In this document: piece after piece, positions 1 through 8,516 of the stretch
Layout: the number at the start of each line of letters is the position of its first letter
How positions within the stretch are numbered: the first letter of the stretch is position 1
NCBI GenBank assembly: GCA_964449465.1
Contig: CAYVBK010000010.1
Span: 1 to 64,000, forward strand
Length of the DNA stretch: 64,000 bases
Direction: 5' to 3'
From: CAYRXM01 sp964449465
GTDB lineage: Bacteria; Chloroflexota; Anaerolineae; JAFGEY01
Translations under genes and position numbers: made by a program
The notes under the pieces: model-generated
Seen by the model: the letters and a program-made list of their open reading frames with translations, nothing else
Told to the model about the DNA's origin: nothing
Databases searched by the model: none

Positions 1-144
1 GACTTTTTCAGCGGTCTCCTAGGAGCGTGCTGAAAAACCCGCTCACCACCAAGATACAAAGCACTTTTAAAAACCGGGTATTGCAAACCTTGGTGTTCCT
101 GGTGTCCTTTGTGGTAAAAATAGACTTTTTCAGCGGCCTCCCAG
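1..144. repeat. Dispersed repeat copy A (MITE-like), with an extra end fragment at 1-23
   Basis: Positions 44-144, read in reverse complement, match 17461-17562 almost base for base over about 100 bp. The shared parts include the 'aaaagtgctttgt' and 'accaaggtttgcaatac' segments. The outer end carries tttttcagcggcc (126-138) and the inner end gctgaaaaa (29-37), so the ends are inverted with respect to each other. A further end-like piece (gactttttcagcgg) opens the window and is separated by the palindrome ctcctaggag. No ORF of substance lies inside. It looks like a non-autonomous dispersed repeat, but no transposase or target duplication was seen. Confidence 0.75.
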
Positions 145-196
145 ACCGCTCAATAGTTTGCCCCCACAATCAGTTAGGAGTACAATACCACCGCAG

Positions 197-245
197 ATCG
201 GGCGTTCTGACCGGCCCGATATAACCCATCTCAATTTCAAAGGAG
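197..245 (+). promoter_or_regulatory. Inverted repeat and Shine-Dalgarno upstream of the sugar cluster
   Basis: An inverted repeat atcgggc (197-203) / gcccgat (214-220) with a 10-nt spacer lies between the repeat element and the first gene of the carbohydrate cluster. A strong Shine-Dalgarno AAGGAG (240-245) precedes the ATG at 253. The inverted repeat may be an operator for a catabolic regulator, but no regulator gene lies in the window and no convincing -35/-10 pair was found. Confidence 0.35.
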
Positions 246-252
246 AATTCAA

Positions 253-1014
253 ATGCCTGCACCCATTGCCTTGCAACTCTATACCCTGCGCGAACTGGTT
301 CCACAAATTGGCTTTGAGGCCATCGTGCGCAAAACCGCCGAAATCGGCTATGTCGGCGTGGAAACGGCCGGATTCCCCGGCACCACCCCCCAAGAGGCCG
401 GCAAATTGTTCAAATCGCTCGGCCTTCAGGTCAGCAGCATTCACTCGTTCCCGGTGCCCACCGCCGACAAAAAGCAAGAGATTCTGGACACGCTCGGTGC
501 GCTGGATACCACATACATCATTTCCGGCGGCGGCCCCGATCAGTTCAAGACAGTAGACGAGATCAAGAAATTCTGCGACCTGTTCAATCAGGCCGCCGAT
601 ATGCTCGCGCCACACGGCATCACCATCGGCATGCACAACCACTGGTGGGAATATCTCCAGGTTGGTGAGCGATATGCCTACGAATATGCCCTTGACCTGC
701 TCGACCCGCGCATCATTTTCCAACTGGACACCTACTGGATCAAGGTGGGCGGCCCCGATCCGGCCGAGATCGTCGCCAAAATGGGCAGCCGCGCCCCGCT
801 GCTGCACGTCAAAGACGGCCCGGCCAATCGCCAGGACCCCATGCAGCCCATCGGCAGCGGTGTCATTGATGTGCCAGCCATCGTCGCCGCCGGCGGCAGC
901 AGCCTCAAGTGGTTGATCGTCGAGCTGGATCGCTGCGCCATGGACATGGTGCAGGCCGTCCAGCAGAGCTATGATTATTTGATCGGTGAGGGTTTGGCCC
1001 GTGGCAACAAGTAA
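253..1014 (+). CDS. Sugar phosphate isomerase/epimerase (xylose isomerase-like TIM barrel)
   Basis: A 253-residue protein of the AP_endonuc_2/xylose isomerase-like family, cytosolic, expected to isomerise or epimerise a keto-sugar or inositol derivative using a divalent metal. The N-terminus IALQLYTLRE is typical. Probable metal ligands sit at barrel strand ends in MHNHWWE, FQLDTYW, LHVKDG and LIVELD. AAGGAG lies 7 nt before the ATG. The gene overlaps the next dehydrogenase by 14 nt, so the pair is translationally coupled. Pairing with Gfo/Idh/MocA dehydrogenases is common in inositol and uncommon-sugar catabolism. The substrate cannot be read from the sequence. Confidence 0.85.
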   Translation: MPAPIALQLYTLRELVPQIGFEAIVRKTAEIGYVGVETAGFPGTTPQEAGKLFKSLGLQVSSIHSFPVPTADKKQEILDTLGALDTTYIISGGGPDQFKTVDEIKKFCDLFNQAADMLAPHGITIGMHNHWWEYLQVGERYAYEYALDLLDPRIIFQLDTYWIKVGGPDPAEIVAKMGSRAPLLHVKDGPANRQDPMQPIGSGVIDVPAIVAAGGSSLKWLIVELDRCAMDMVQAVQQSYDYLIGEGLARGNK

Positions 1015-2107
1015 AGTCAAAATTGGCATCATCGGCGTAGGCAACATCCTGGGCGCCTATGTGCGCGGCTGTCGCGCTTTTGACATTCTCGACCTGGTGG
1101 CCTGCGCCGACATTGATATGCCCAAAGCACAGGCGCGCGCCCAAGAGTTCGACATCCCCCTGGCCTGCACCGTAGATGAACTGCTGGCCCGCCCTGACAT
1201 CCAGATCGTGGTCAACCTGACCGTCCCGGCGGTCCATGCAGCCGTCACCCTGGCCGCCATTGCCGCCGGCAAGTCTGTCCAGTCCGAAAAGCCGCTGGCT
1301 GTCACCCGCGAAGATGGACAGCGCATTCTGGCGGCGGCCCGTGAAAAGGGCGTGTTGGTCGGTTGCGCCCCCGACACTTTTTTGGGCGGCGGACAGCAAA
1401 CCTGCCGCAAGCTCATTGATGATGGCGCCATCGGCCGCCCGGTGGCCGCCGTGGCCTTTATGACCGGACACGGCCCCGAACGATGGCACCCCAACCCCGA
1501 CTTTTTCTACCAGGTCGGTGGCGGCCCCATGTTTGACATGGGACCCTACTATCTCACCGCCCTGGTCAACCTGCTCGGCCCGGCGCGGCGCGTCACCGGC
1601 TCGGCGCAAAAATCCTTTACCGAGCGCGTGGCCGGCCCCGACCGGGTCAACGGGCGACGCATCCCGGTGGACATTCCCACCCACATTGCCGGCGTGATGG
1701 ATTTTGCCTCCGGCGCCGTGGCCACCCTGATCACCAGCTTTGATGTGTGGGCGGCCAACCTGCCACGCATCGAAATCTATGGCGCGGAAGGCTCGCTGTC
1801 TGTGCCGGATCCCAACACTTTTGGCGGGGCCGTGCGCCTGCGCACCGCCGACGACTCGGAATGGCGCGATGTGCCGCACACCCACAGCACCGATGTGGGG
1901 CGCGGCATTGGCGTGGCCGATATGGCCTACGCGCTCACCACCGGCCGGCCACACCGCGCCTGCGGCGAGCTGGCCTATCACGTCCTCGATCTGATGCATG
2001 CTTTCCACGACGCATCCAGCCAGGACCGGCATATCTATGTCTCAAGCTCCTGCGAACGCCCCACCCCCCTGCCTATCGGGCTGGAGGCCGGCGCGCTGGA
2101 TCGGTAA
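1001..2107 (+). CDS. Gfo/Idh/MocA family oxidoreductase (copy 1)
   Basis: An NAD(P)-dependent dehydrogenase of about 368 residues acting on a cyclic polyol or sugar. An N-terminal Rossmann fold begins KIGIIGVGNILGAYVRG, followed by the SEKPLAV motif whose Lys is a catalytic residue in this family and the C-terminal alpha/beta dimerisation domain (GGGPMFDMGPYY). I chose the GTG at 1001 because the Rossmann strand starts right after it and GGTGAG lies upstream; an earlier in-frame GTG at 986 adds only five residues. It overlaps the end of the preceding isomerase gene. One of three divergent paralogues in the cluster, so probably not redundant. Substrate unknown. Confidence 0.85.
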   Translation: MATSKVKIGIIGVGNILGAYVRGCRAFDILDLVACADIDMPKAQARAQEFDIPLACTVDELLARPDIQIVVNLTVPAVHAAVTLAAIAAGKSVQSEKPLAVTREDGQRILAAAREKGVLVGCAPDTFLGGGQQTCRKLIDDGAIGRPVAAVAFMTGHGPERWHPNPDFFYQVGGGPMFDMGPYYLTALVNLLGPARRVTGSAQKSFTERVAGPDRVNGRRIPVDIPTHIAGVMDFASGAVATLITSFDVWAANLPRIEIYGAEGSLSVPDPNTFGGAVRLRTADDSEWRDVPHTHSTDVGRGIGVADMAYALTTGRPHRACGELAYHVLDLMHAFHDASSQDRHIYVSSSCERPTPLPIGLEAGALDR

Positions 2108-2141
2108 TCTCGGTTGCTCCAGGCTCAGGCCGGTTTTGGCG

Positions 2142-2168
2142 GGCCGGTTTCGACAGGCTCAACCGGCC
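2142..2168. repeat. Short palindromic repeat of the GGTTTCGACAGGCTCAACC type
   Basis: The intergenic gap between the first two dehydrogenase genes holds perfect 8-bp arms ggccggtt (2142-2149) and aaccggcc (2161-2168) around tcgacaggctc. A degenerate inverted pair of the same motif occurs at 49829-49875, and a partial copy (ctgtcgaaacc) near 40845. This fits a REP-like intergenic palindrome, probably forming an mRNA hairpin inside the operon. Confidence 0.6.
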
Positions 2169-2198
2169 TGGGCACCCTCAACGTGAAAGGAGACCCCT

Positions 2199-3218
2199 AT
2201 GACTCTGCGCACTGTGCTGGTCGGCTGTGGTGGGATCAGCAGCGCGTGGCTCAAGGCCATTCAGACCATGCCCAACATTGAAATGGTCGGATTTGTAGAC
2301 ATTAACCTCGATGCAGCAAGCTGGCGTGCTACCGAGTTTGGCTGGTCGAACGCCCTGGTCGGCAACGACTTGGTCGCCGCCCTCGACGCCCTGCACCCCG
2401 ACGCCGTGTTCAACTGCACCATCCCCGAAGCACATGCCCCCACCACCATCCTGGCGTTGGAGCGGGGCTGCCATGTGTTGTGCGAAAAACCGCTGGCCGA
2501 CTCGATGGAAAATGCCCGCCTGATGATCGGCGCGGCAGAGCAGGCCGGCAAAACACTGGCCGTGATCCAAAATCGCCGCTATGACCCCAACATTCGGCGG
2601 TTGTGCCAATTTTTGCAGAGCGGCGCCATTGGGCGCATCACCACCGTACACTGCGATTTTTTCATCGGCGCCCATTTTGGCGGTTTCCGCGACCGGATGA
2701 AGCACGTGCTGTTGCTGGATATGGCAATCCACACCTTTGACGCCGCCCGCCTGATCACCGCCGCCGACCCTCGCTCGGTGTACTGTTACGAGTGGAACCC
2801 GCCCGGCTCGTGGTACGATCACGACGCCTCGGCGGTGGCCGTGTTCAATTTGAGCCGGGACATTGTGTACACCTATCGCGGCAGTTGGTGCGCCGAAGGC
2901 CTCAACACCACCTGGGAAAGCGATTGGCGCATCATCGGCGAGCAGGGCAGTGTGACCTGGAACGGCAGCGATGGGTTCAAAGCGCAGGTGGTGGCCGAAA
3001 GGGGCGGCTTTTTCTCCAAATGGACCGATGTAGAGTTGCTGCCATACAATGTACCAGATATGGCGCACGGCCATGCCGGCGTCATCGAGGCTTTTGTGCA
3101 AGCCATTCATTGCGGCAGTGTCCCCGAAACCGCAGCCGCCGATAATGTCAAAAGCCTGGCCATGGTGTTGGGCGCCATCCAAAGCGCAGAAACCGGTCGG
3201 CTTGTGACCATAGAATGA
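2199..3218 (+). CDS. Gfo/Idh/MocA family oxidoreductase (copy 2)
   Basis: A 339-residue NAD(P)-dependent sugar or polyol dehydrogenase. The Rossmann start is VLVGCGGISSAWL, the family motif is CEKPLADSMENA, and the C-terminal domain contains LLLDMAIHTFDAARL. AAAGGAG is well placed before the ATG. It sits 91 bp after the previous dehydrogenase, with a palindromic repeat in the gap, and its stop overlaps the region just before the aminotransferase start. Clearly diverged from the other two dehydrogenases, so likely a different step. Exact substrate unknown. Confidence 0.85.
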   Translation: MTLRTVLVGCGGISSAWLKAIQTMPNIEMVGFVDINLDAASWRATEFGWSNALVGNDLVAALDALHPDAVFNCTIPEAHAPTTILALERGCHVLCEKPLADSMENARLMIGAAEQAGKTLAVIQNRRYDPNIRRLCQFLQSGAIGRITTVHCDFFIGAHFGGFRDRMKHVLLLDMAIHTFDAARLITAADPRSVYCYEWNPPGSWYDHDASAVAVFNLSRDIVYTYRGSWCAEGLNTTWESDWRIIGEQGSVTWNGSDGFKAQVVAERGGFFSKWTDVELLPYNVPDMAHGHAGVIEAFVQAIHCGSVPETAAADNVKSLAMVLGAIQSAETGRLVTIE

Positions 3219-3229
3219 CAAGGAGCAAC

Positions 3230-4399
3230 ATGAAAGACCGAACCTTGCTCATGATCCCCGGCCCCATCGAATTTGAGCCGGCAGTGCTGGCGGCGATGAG
3301 CGAGCCGACTACCAGCCATGTGGCCCCCGAATTTATCGAGGTGTTTGGGCAGGCATTGGAACGCACCCGACAGGTGTTCATGTGTCCCGACGGCCAGCCA
3401 TTTGTGGTGGCCGGGTCCGGCACGCTGGCGATGGACATGGCCGGAGCTAATCTGGTCGAGCCGGGCGACCGCGCCCTGGTGATCAATACCGGCTATTTTG
3501 GCGACCGTATGGGCGCACTGTTGGAGCGATATGGCGCGCAGGTGACGCACCTGCGCGCGCCCATCGGCGGACAGCCCTCGCCGCAAGAGGTTGAGTCGGC
3601 CCTGCAAGCCGGCTCGTTCAAGTTGATGACCATCACCCATGTAGACACCTCTACCGGCGTGCTGGCCGATGTGCCGACGCTGGCCGCGTTGGGGCAGCAG
3701 TATGGCGCGCTGGTAGTGGTAGATGGCGTCTGCTCGGTGGCCGGCGAACCGCTGCACATGGCCGAATGGGGCATTGATGTGGCGTTGACGGCTTCACAAA
3801 AGGCCGTCGGCACGCCGCCTGGCCTGGCCTTGCTGGTGGCCGGCCCGCGAGCGATGGCTGCCTTTCAGGCCCGCCGCGCGCCGGTAGGCAGCTTTTACGC
3901 CGATTGGACGCACTGGCTGCCGATTATGCAGGCTTATGAAGGGCGCAAACCGGCCTACTTTGGTACTCCGCCGGTCAACCTGATCTATGCCCTCAATGTG
4001 AGCCTGGGTCTCATCTTGCAAGAAGGCCTGGACAAGCGATTTGAGCGACATAGCCGCACCGCGCAGGCTTTTCAAGCAGCCATCCAGGCCTGGGGGCTGG
4101 GCCAGGTGCCCCTCAGCCCGGCCGACGCCGCCCATACTATGACCGCGCCGCGCTATCCGGCCGGCGTCAAGGGCGGCGAGTTTTTGCTCCAGGTGCGGCA
4201 GGCTGGTGCTTTGCTGGCCGGCGGCCTGCACCCGCAAATCCGCGCCGAGTATTTCCGCATCGGCCACATGGGGTCGGTAAGCCTGGGCGACACGCTGGCC
4301 ACCGTCGGCGCCATCGAGGTGGGCCTGGCCCGTTGCGGCCATCAGTTTGAGCCGGGCATAGGCGTAGCCGCGGCAATGGCTGCCTGGACAAACAAATAA
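3230..4399 (+). CDS. Class V aminotransferase (alanine-glyoxylate / serine-pyruvate type)
   Basis: A PLP-dependent aminotransferase of 389 residues, fold type I. The N-terminal MIPGPIEFEP and the SGTLAMDMA and VDGVCSVAGE segments are typical of the alanine-glyoxylate/serine-pyruvate group, and ALTASQKAVGTPPG carries the lysine expected to form the PLP aldimine. I chose the ATG at 3230, which has AAGGAG at the right distance; the in-frame ATG at 3215 overlaps the previous stop but lacks a ribosome site. Within a sugar cluster it might transaminate a small oxo-acid or amino-sugar breakdown product. That role is inferred from context only. Confidence 0.85.
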   Translation: MKDRTLLMIPGPIEFEPAVLAAMSEPTTSHVAPEFIEVFGQALERTRQVFMCPDGQPFVVAGSGTLAMDMAGANLVEPGDRALVINTGYFGDRMGALLERYGAQVTHLRAPIGGQPSPQEVESALQAGSFKLMTITHVDTSTGVLADVPTLAALGQQYGALVVVDGVCSVAGEPLHMAEWGIDVALTASQKAVGTPPGLALLVAGPRAMAAFQARRAPVGSFYADWTHWLPIMQAYEGRKPAYFGTPPVNLIYALNVSLGLILQEGLDKRFERHSRTAQAFQAAIQAWGLGQVPLSPADAAHTMTAPRYPAGVKGGEFLLQVRQAGALLAGGLHPQIRAEYFRIGHMGSVSLGDTLATVGAIEVGLARCGHQFEPGIGVAAAMAAWTNK

Positions 4400-4528
4400 T
4401 ACGAATATGGTGTTGTGCGGTTCCCGCACATAATGACCATTGGAGGAACGCTGTCATCCTGACGGCGGCCAGCAAGACACTGGTATCTCGCCAAAATGAT
4501 GAGAATTTATGATATAAAAAGGAGATCA

Positions 4529-5104
4529 ATGAACACTCTGGAAGCTATCGAACAGCGGCGCAGCATCCGCAAATTCAAGAGCGACCCTATCCCTGCCGAA
4601 ACATTGGAAAAAATTTTGCTTGCGGCCACCCTGGCCCCGTCGGGCAAGAACCAACAGCCCTGGCGATTCGTGGTGGTGCAAGAAAATCGGCGCGCCGAGA
4701 TGGTGTGCTCGATGCGAGAGGGGATGGCCCGCTTGCAAGGATTCGGCGTCAACACCGGCAGCGCAAAATGGACGGCGGCGGTGATGGAGCAGGCCCCGGT
4801 GACGGTGCTGATCTTTAACCCAAACGGCAAGCACCCTGACCAGCCTTATACGATGGACGATGTGTTTAGTGACCTGGTCAACGTCCAGTCGGTGGGAGCA
4901 GCCATCCAAAACATGTGCCTGGCGGCTGCCGATCTGGGGCTGGGTTCGCTGTGGATCTGTGATGTGTTTTTCTCTTACCCGGAATTGTGTCAGTTTGCCG
5001 GAGAGGACTGCCAGATGGTGGCTGCCCTCTCGCTGGGTTATCCCGATGAAAGCCCGGCCGCCCGGCCGCGCAAGCCACTATCCGAAGTGGTGCGGTGGCT
5101 GTGA
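4529..5104 (+). CDS. Nitroreductase family protein
   Basis: A 191-residue FMN-dependent nitroreductase-fold oxidoreductase. The N-terminal EAIEQRRSIRKF and LAPSGKNQQPWRFVVV motifs form the FMN phosphate-binding side, and GSLWICDVFFSYPEL is the usual dimer-interface helix. AAAAGGAG lies just before the ATG, which excludes the longer in-frame ATG at 4496. A 129-bp gap with a small hairpin (tgtgcgg-ttc-ccgcaca, 4414-4430) separates it from the aminotransferase, so it may begin a sub-operon. The substrate cannot be predicted. Confidence 0.85.
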   Translation: MNTLEAIEQRRSIRKFKSDPIPAETLEKILLAATLAPSGKNQQPWRFVVVQENRRAEMVCSMREGMARLQGFGVNTGSAKWTAAVMEQAPVTVLIFNPNGKHPDQPYTMDDVFSDLVNVQSVGAAIQNMCLAAADLGLGSLWICDVFFSYPELCQFAGEDCQMVAALSLGYPDESPAARPRKPLSEVVRWL

Positions 5105-5129
5105 GCCGTACCGATCTCCAGGGGGCATC

Positions 5130-6200
5130 TTGATCGCCATTCGCGCTCAGACCACTTTGTTTACTGCCGGAACACAAGGCTATCATACCTATCGCATCCC
5201 ATCGCTGATTGTCACCAACCAGGGCAGTCTGTTGGCCTTTTGTGAGGGACGACGACACGGCGCCGGCGACACCGGTCACGTTGACCTTTTGGGCTGCCGT
5301 TCGACCGATGGCGGTTGCATCTGGAGCAAGCCGCAGGTGGTATGGAACGATCCGCCCAACACCTGCGGCAATCCTTGCCCGGTCGTTGATCGAGACAGCG
5401 GCACCGTCTGGCTGTTGATGACCTGGAATCGTGGCGAGGATGGCGAAAAGCAGATCATTGACCAGACTGCCGGCGACACCCGCCGCGTTTTTGTGACCCA
5501 CTCGGACGACGACGGCCTGACCTGGGCCACGCCGATCGAGATCACGGCGCAGGTCAAGCCGGCTCACTGGACATGGTATGCCACCGGCCCCGGTGCCGGC
5601 ATTCAGATGATCGGTCGGCAGGGCAGCCTGGAGGGACGCCTGATCATCCCATGCGATCATGTCGAGGCCGGCACTTGCCGCCACTATTCGCACATCCTGT
5701 TCAGCGACGATCATGGCCGCACCTGGCAGTTAGGCGGATGCACCCCACAGCACCAGGTCAACGAGTGTGAGGCGGTCGAGTTGGGCGATGGCCGGCTGAT
5801 GCTCAACATGCGCAACTATGACCGCGCCCAACCCACCCGCCGAATCAGCTACAGCCAGGATGGTGGCATGACCTGGAGCGACACCCTGGCCGATCCAACG
5901 TTGATTGAACCGATCTGCCAGGCCAGCATCCGCCGCTGCCGTTGGCCCGACCAAGGCCAGCCTGGCATTTTGTTGTTCTCCAATCCGGCACACCCAACCC
6001 AGCGCATCAACCTGACCGTGCGCCTGAGCCTGGATGAAGGGCAAACCTGGCCAGTGAGCCGATGCCTGCATGCCGGCCCCAGTGCCTACTCGTGCCTGGC
6101 TGTCTTGCCCGATGGTCAGGCCATCTGCCTGTATGAGGCCGGGCAAACACACCCTTACGAGTCGCTGGTTTTGGCCCACCTGAACATTCGGGACGGTTAG
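5130..6200 (+). CDS. Exo-alpha-sialidase (GH33-like, BNR/Asp-box), no signal peptide
   Basis: A six-bladed beta-propeller sialidase of 356 residues that would release terminal sialic acid from glycans. The N-terminal YRIP motif supplies the first Arg of the triad (R22), with R228 (LNMRN) and R292 (TQRINL) as likely partners. D47 is a candidate acid/base residue, with a Glu in NECEAVE and a Tyr near the C-terminus completing the site. Five Asp boxes are visible (S58-W65, S125-W132, S192-W199, S242-W249, S300-W307). The TTG at 5130 is preferred: GGGGG lies upstream and upstream in-frame codons overlap the nitroreductase gene. There is no signal peptide, so it may act on imported oligosaccharide. 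Another BNR hydrolase specificity is possible. Confidence 0.8.
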   Translation: MIAIRAQTTLFTAGTQGYHTYRIPSLIVTNQGSLLAFCEGRRHGAGDTGHVDLLGCRSTDGGCIWSKPQVVWNDPPNTCGNPCPVVDRDSGTVWLLMTWNRGEDGEKQIIDQTAGDTRRVFVTHSDDDGLTWATPIEITAQVKPAHWTWYATGPGAGIQMIGRQGSLEGRLIIPCDHVEAGTCRHYSHILFSDDHGRTWQLGGCTPQHQVNECEAVELGDGRLMLNMRNYDRAQPTRRISYSQDGGMTWSDTLADPTLIEPICQASIRRCRWPDQGQPGILLFSNPAHPTQRINLTVRLSLDEGQTWPVSRCLHAGPSAYSCLAVLPDGQAICLYEAGQTHPYESLVLAHLNIRDG

Positions 6201-6203
6201 TCT

Positions 6204-7460
6204 ATGTCTATGTCTCTCAACCCTCCGCCTGCCTTTCACATTATGATCAAGCCGCGCGGCCCCATCTGCAACCTGAACTGCCGTTATTGCTATTATCTCT
6301 CCAAAGAACATCTCTATGATTCTCAAGACTCTTTTGCGATGAGCGAGACTGTTCTGGAGACATTTCTGCGGCAGTACATCGAGACACAGCGCGTGCCCGA
6401 GATCACCGTCGGCTGGCAGGGCGGCGAGCCGACGCTGCGCGGCCTGGATTTTTTTCGGCGGGCGGTGGCGTTGGAAGAACAATATTGCCGACCGGGTCAG
6501 CGCATCCTCAACGCCTTGCAGACCAATGGCAGCACCCTCACCGATGAATGGGGCGAGTTTTTGAGCCAGCACGGCTTTTTGGTCGGCCTCAGCCTGGATG
6601 GCCCAGCGGCCCTGCACGATGCCTATCGCCGCGACAAGGCCGGACAGCCCACTTTTGAGCGGGTGATGCGCGGCCTGCGTTTGCTGCAAAAACACCGCGT
6701 CGAATACAACATTTTGACCACTGTGCATGCGGCCAACGCCGCTCATCCGCTGCAAGTGTACCGCTTTTTGCGCGATGAGGCCGGGGCGCAGTTTATCCAG
6801 TTCATCCCCATCGTCGAGCGCAACAATGCCAGTGGCTTTCAAGAGGGCGAACAATTGACCGACCGCTCGGTAGATGGAGCGCAGTATGGCAATTTTCTGA
6901 TCGGCGTGTTTGACGAATGGGTGCGACACGATGTTGGGCGAGTTTTTGTGCAAATCTTTGATGTAGCATTGGCCGCCTGGCTGGGACAGCCGCCCGGCCT
7001 GTGTGTATTCAACGAGACCTGCGGCCTGGCCCTGGTGTTGGAACATAACGGCGACCTGTATGCCTGCGATCATTTTGTCGAGCCGCGTCACCGGCGAGGC
7101 AATGTGATGGAAACGCCGCTGATCGAGATGGTGGGATCGCTGCAACAGCGGCAGTTCGGCCTGGCCAAGTGCGATGCGCTGCCGCAACAGTGCCGCGAAT
7201 GTGATGTGTTGTTTGCCTGTCGCGGCGAGTGCCCCAAAAACCGCATCCTCAGCCCCCGCCCCGGCGAACAGCGCATCAGCCATCTGTGTCAGGGCTATCA
7301 GGTCTTTTTCCGCCATATTGACCCCTATATGCGCTGGATGGCCGGCGAACTGCGGCAGGGCCGACCGCCAGCGGGTATCATGATCGAGCTGAACCGACAA
7401 AAAGCGACGCGCAACACCGCGCCGAATCGTCAAAAACGCCAACATTCTCATAAACGATAA
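6204..7460 (+). CDS. Anaerobic sulfatase-maturase-like radical SAM/SPASM enzyme
   Basis: A 418-residue radical SAM protein. C22, C26 and C29 in CNLNCRYC bind the SAM-reactive [4Fe-4S] cluster. The N-terminal FHIMIKPRGP and the C-terminal Cys-rich part (CRECDVLFACRGECPKNR) match the anaerobic sulfatase-maturating (anSME) SPASM subfamily, which converts a sulfatase Cys or Ser to formylglycine. It starts 3 nt after the sialidase stop, so the two are co-transcribed. No sulfatase lies in the window, so the client must be encoded elsewhere or be different. Sulfated or sialylated glycan breakdown is a plausible setting. A basic C-terminal tail follows the SPASM domain. Confidence 0.85.
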   Translation: MSMSLNPPPAFHIMIKPRGPICNLNCRYCYYLSKEHLYDSQDSFAMSETVLETFLRQYIETQRVPEITVGWQGGEPTLRGLDFFRRAVALEEQYCRPGQRILNALQTNGSTLTDEWGEFLSQHGFLVGLSLDGPAALHDAYRRDKAGQPTFERVMRGLRLLQKHRVEYNILTTVHAANAAHPLQVYRFLRDEAGAQFIQFIPIVERNNASGFQEGEQLTDRSVDGAQYGNFLIGVFDEWVRHDVGRVFVQIFDVALAAWLGQPPGLCVFNETCGLALVLEHNGDLYACDHFVEPRHRRGNVMETPLIEMVGSLQQRQFGLAKCDALPQQCRECDVLFACRGECPKNRILSPRPGEQRISHLCQGYQVFFRHIDPYMRWMAGELRQGRPPAGIMIELNRQKATRNTAPNRQKRQHSHKR

Positions 7461-7474
7461 ACAAGGAGTCTGTT

Positions 7475-8503
7475 ATGAAAGTAGGTTTGATTGGGCTGGG
7501 CGTGATGGGACGCTCTCACGCCGGCCGCTATATCCAAATGCCCGATGTGGAAATCGCAGCGGTGGCCGATGCCATGCCGGAGCGACTGAACGCCGGGCTG
7601 TCCATTCAAGGCAACCTGGACGAACAGGGCGGCGGGCTGTTTGTTGATCGGGCCGAGCGATACGCCGACGGGCGTGACCTGATTGACCGGGCCGATGTGG
7701 ATGTGATTGACATTTGCCTGCCCACGTTTTTGCACGCCGAATTTGCTGTTCGGGCACTCGAAAAAGGGCGGCATGTCTTGTGCGAAAAACCAATGGCTCT
7801 GACCACAGACGAGTCCGACCGCATGATCGCCACGGCGCGGCAGGCCAACCGCCTGCTGATGGTGGCACAATGCATCCGTTTTTGGCCGGAATACCTGTTT
7901 TTGCGCCGCCAGGTAGAGCAGGGAACATGGGGCAAGTTACTGTCGCTGGACATGTACCGGCTGGGCGGGCAGCCTCGCTGGTCGTGGCAAGACTGGTTCC
8001 GCGACCCGGCCCGCAGCGGCGGCCCCATCCTCGACCTGCACCTGCACGACCTGGATTTTGTCCACGCCATGCTGGGCCGCCCCGACAGCATCCAGGCTAC
8101 CGCCCGCACCTCGCCCGTCACCGGCGGCTATGACGTGATCCATGCCCTGTTCAACTATAACGACGGCCCGCAGGTGCACATGCACGGCGGCTGGAGCCAC
8201 GCCCAAATCAAGTTCCGCGCCGGCTTTGAGGCCTGGTTTGAGCATGGCGTGCTGTGCTATGATGGCCGTAACAACCCGCCGCTGCAAATTTTCGACCACA
8301 TGGAACGCGCCGAGGGCCGGCCGGCCTCGTATGAACCCGGTGATGCCTATTACAACGAGATGACCTATTTCCTGGACTGTGTGCGTCAACACATCCCGCC
8401 GACCGAATGTTTGCCCGAATCTACTCGCGACTCGCTGATGTTGATAGACCTGGAAATCCAGGCCATCCAGAGCGGCGAGACCATTCAAATACCGCCTCGA
8501 TAG
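7475..8503 (+). CDS. Gfo/Idh/MocA family oxidoreductase (copy 3)
   Basis: A 342-residue NAD(P)-dependent dehydrogenase. It begins VGLIGLGVMGRSHAGRY, with the CEKPMALTTDESD motif and a C-terminal domain starting GGPILDLHLHDLDFV, which holds the His-rich catalytic segment typical of inositol-dehydrogenase relatives. AAGGAG lies 8 nt before the ATG. It follows the maturase gene by 14 nt and precedes the second isomerase by 13 nt. The nearest functional neighbour is probably the isomerase at 8517, forming a second dehydrogenase/isomerase pair in the cluster. Confidence 0.85.
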   Translation: MKVGLIGLGVMGRSHAGRYIQMPDVEIAAVADAMPERLNAGLSIQGNLDEQGGGLFVDRAERYADGRDLIDRADVDVIDICLPTFLHAEFAVRALEKGRHVLCEKPMALTTDESDRMIATARQANRLLMVAQCIRFWPEYLFLRRQVEQGTWGKLLSLDMYRLGGQPRWSWQDWFRDPARSGGPILDLHLHDLDFVHAMLGRPDSIQATARTSPVTGGYDVIHALFNYNDGPQVHMHGGWSHAQIKFRAGFEAWFEHGVLCYDGRNNPPLQIFDHMERAEGRPASYEPGDAYYNEMTYFLDCVRQHIPPTECLPESTRDSLMLIDLEIQAIQSGETIQIPPR

Positions 8504-8516
8504 AAAGGAGCATCTT

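Noticed and set aside
27..224. 65-residue ORF at the window start
   Set aside because: It lies wholly within the dispersed repeat and the following leader, and has no ribosome site or family features.
4860..5129. Longer N-terminus for the sialidase
   Set aside because: This part overlaps the nitroreductase in another frame and shows no signal peptide or domain; the conserved fold begins after the TTG at 5130.
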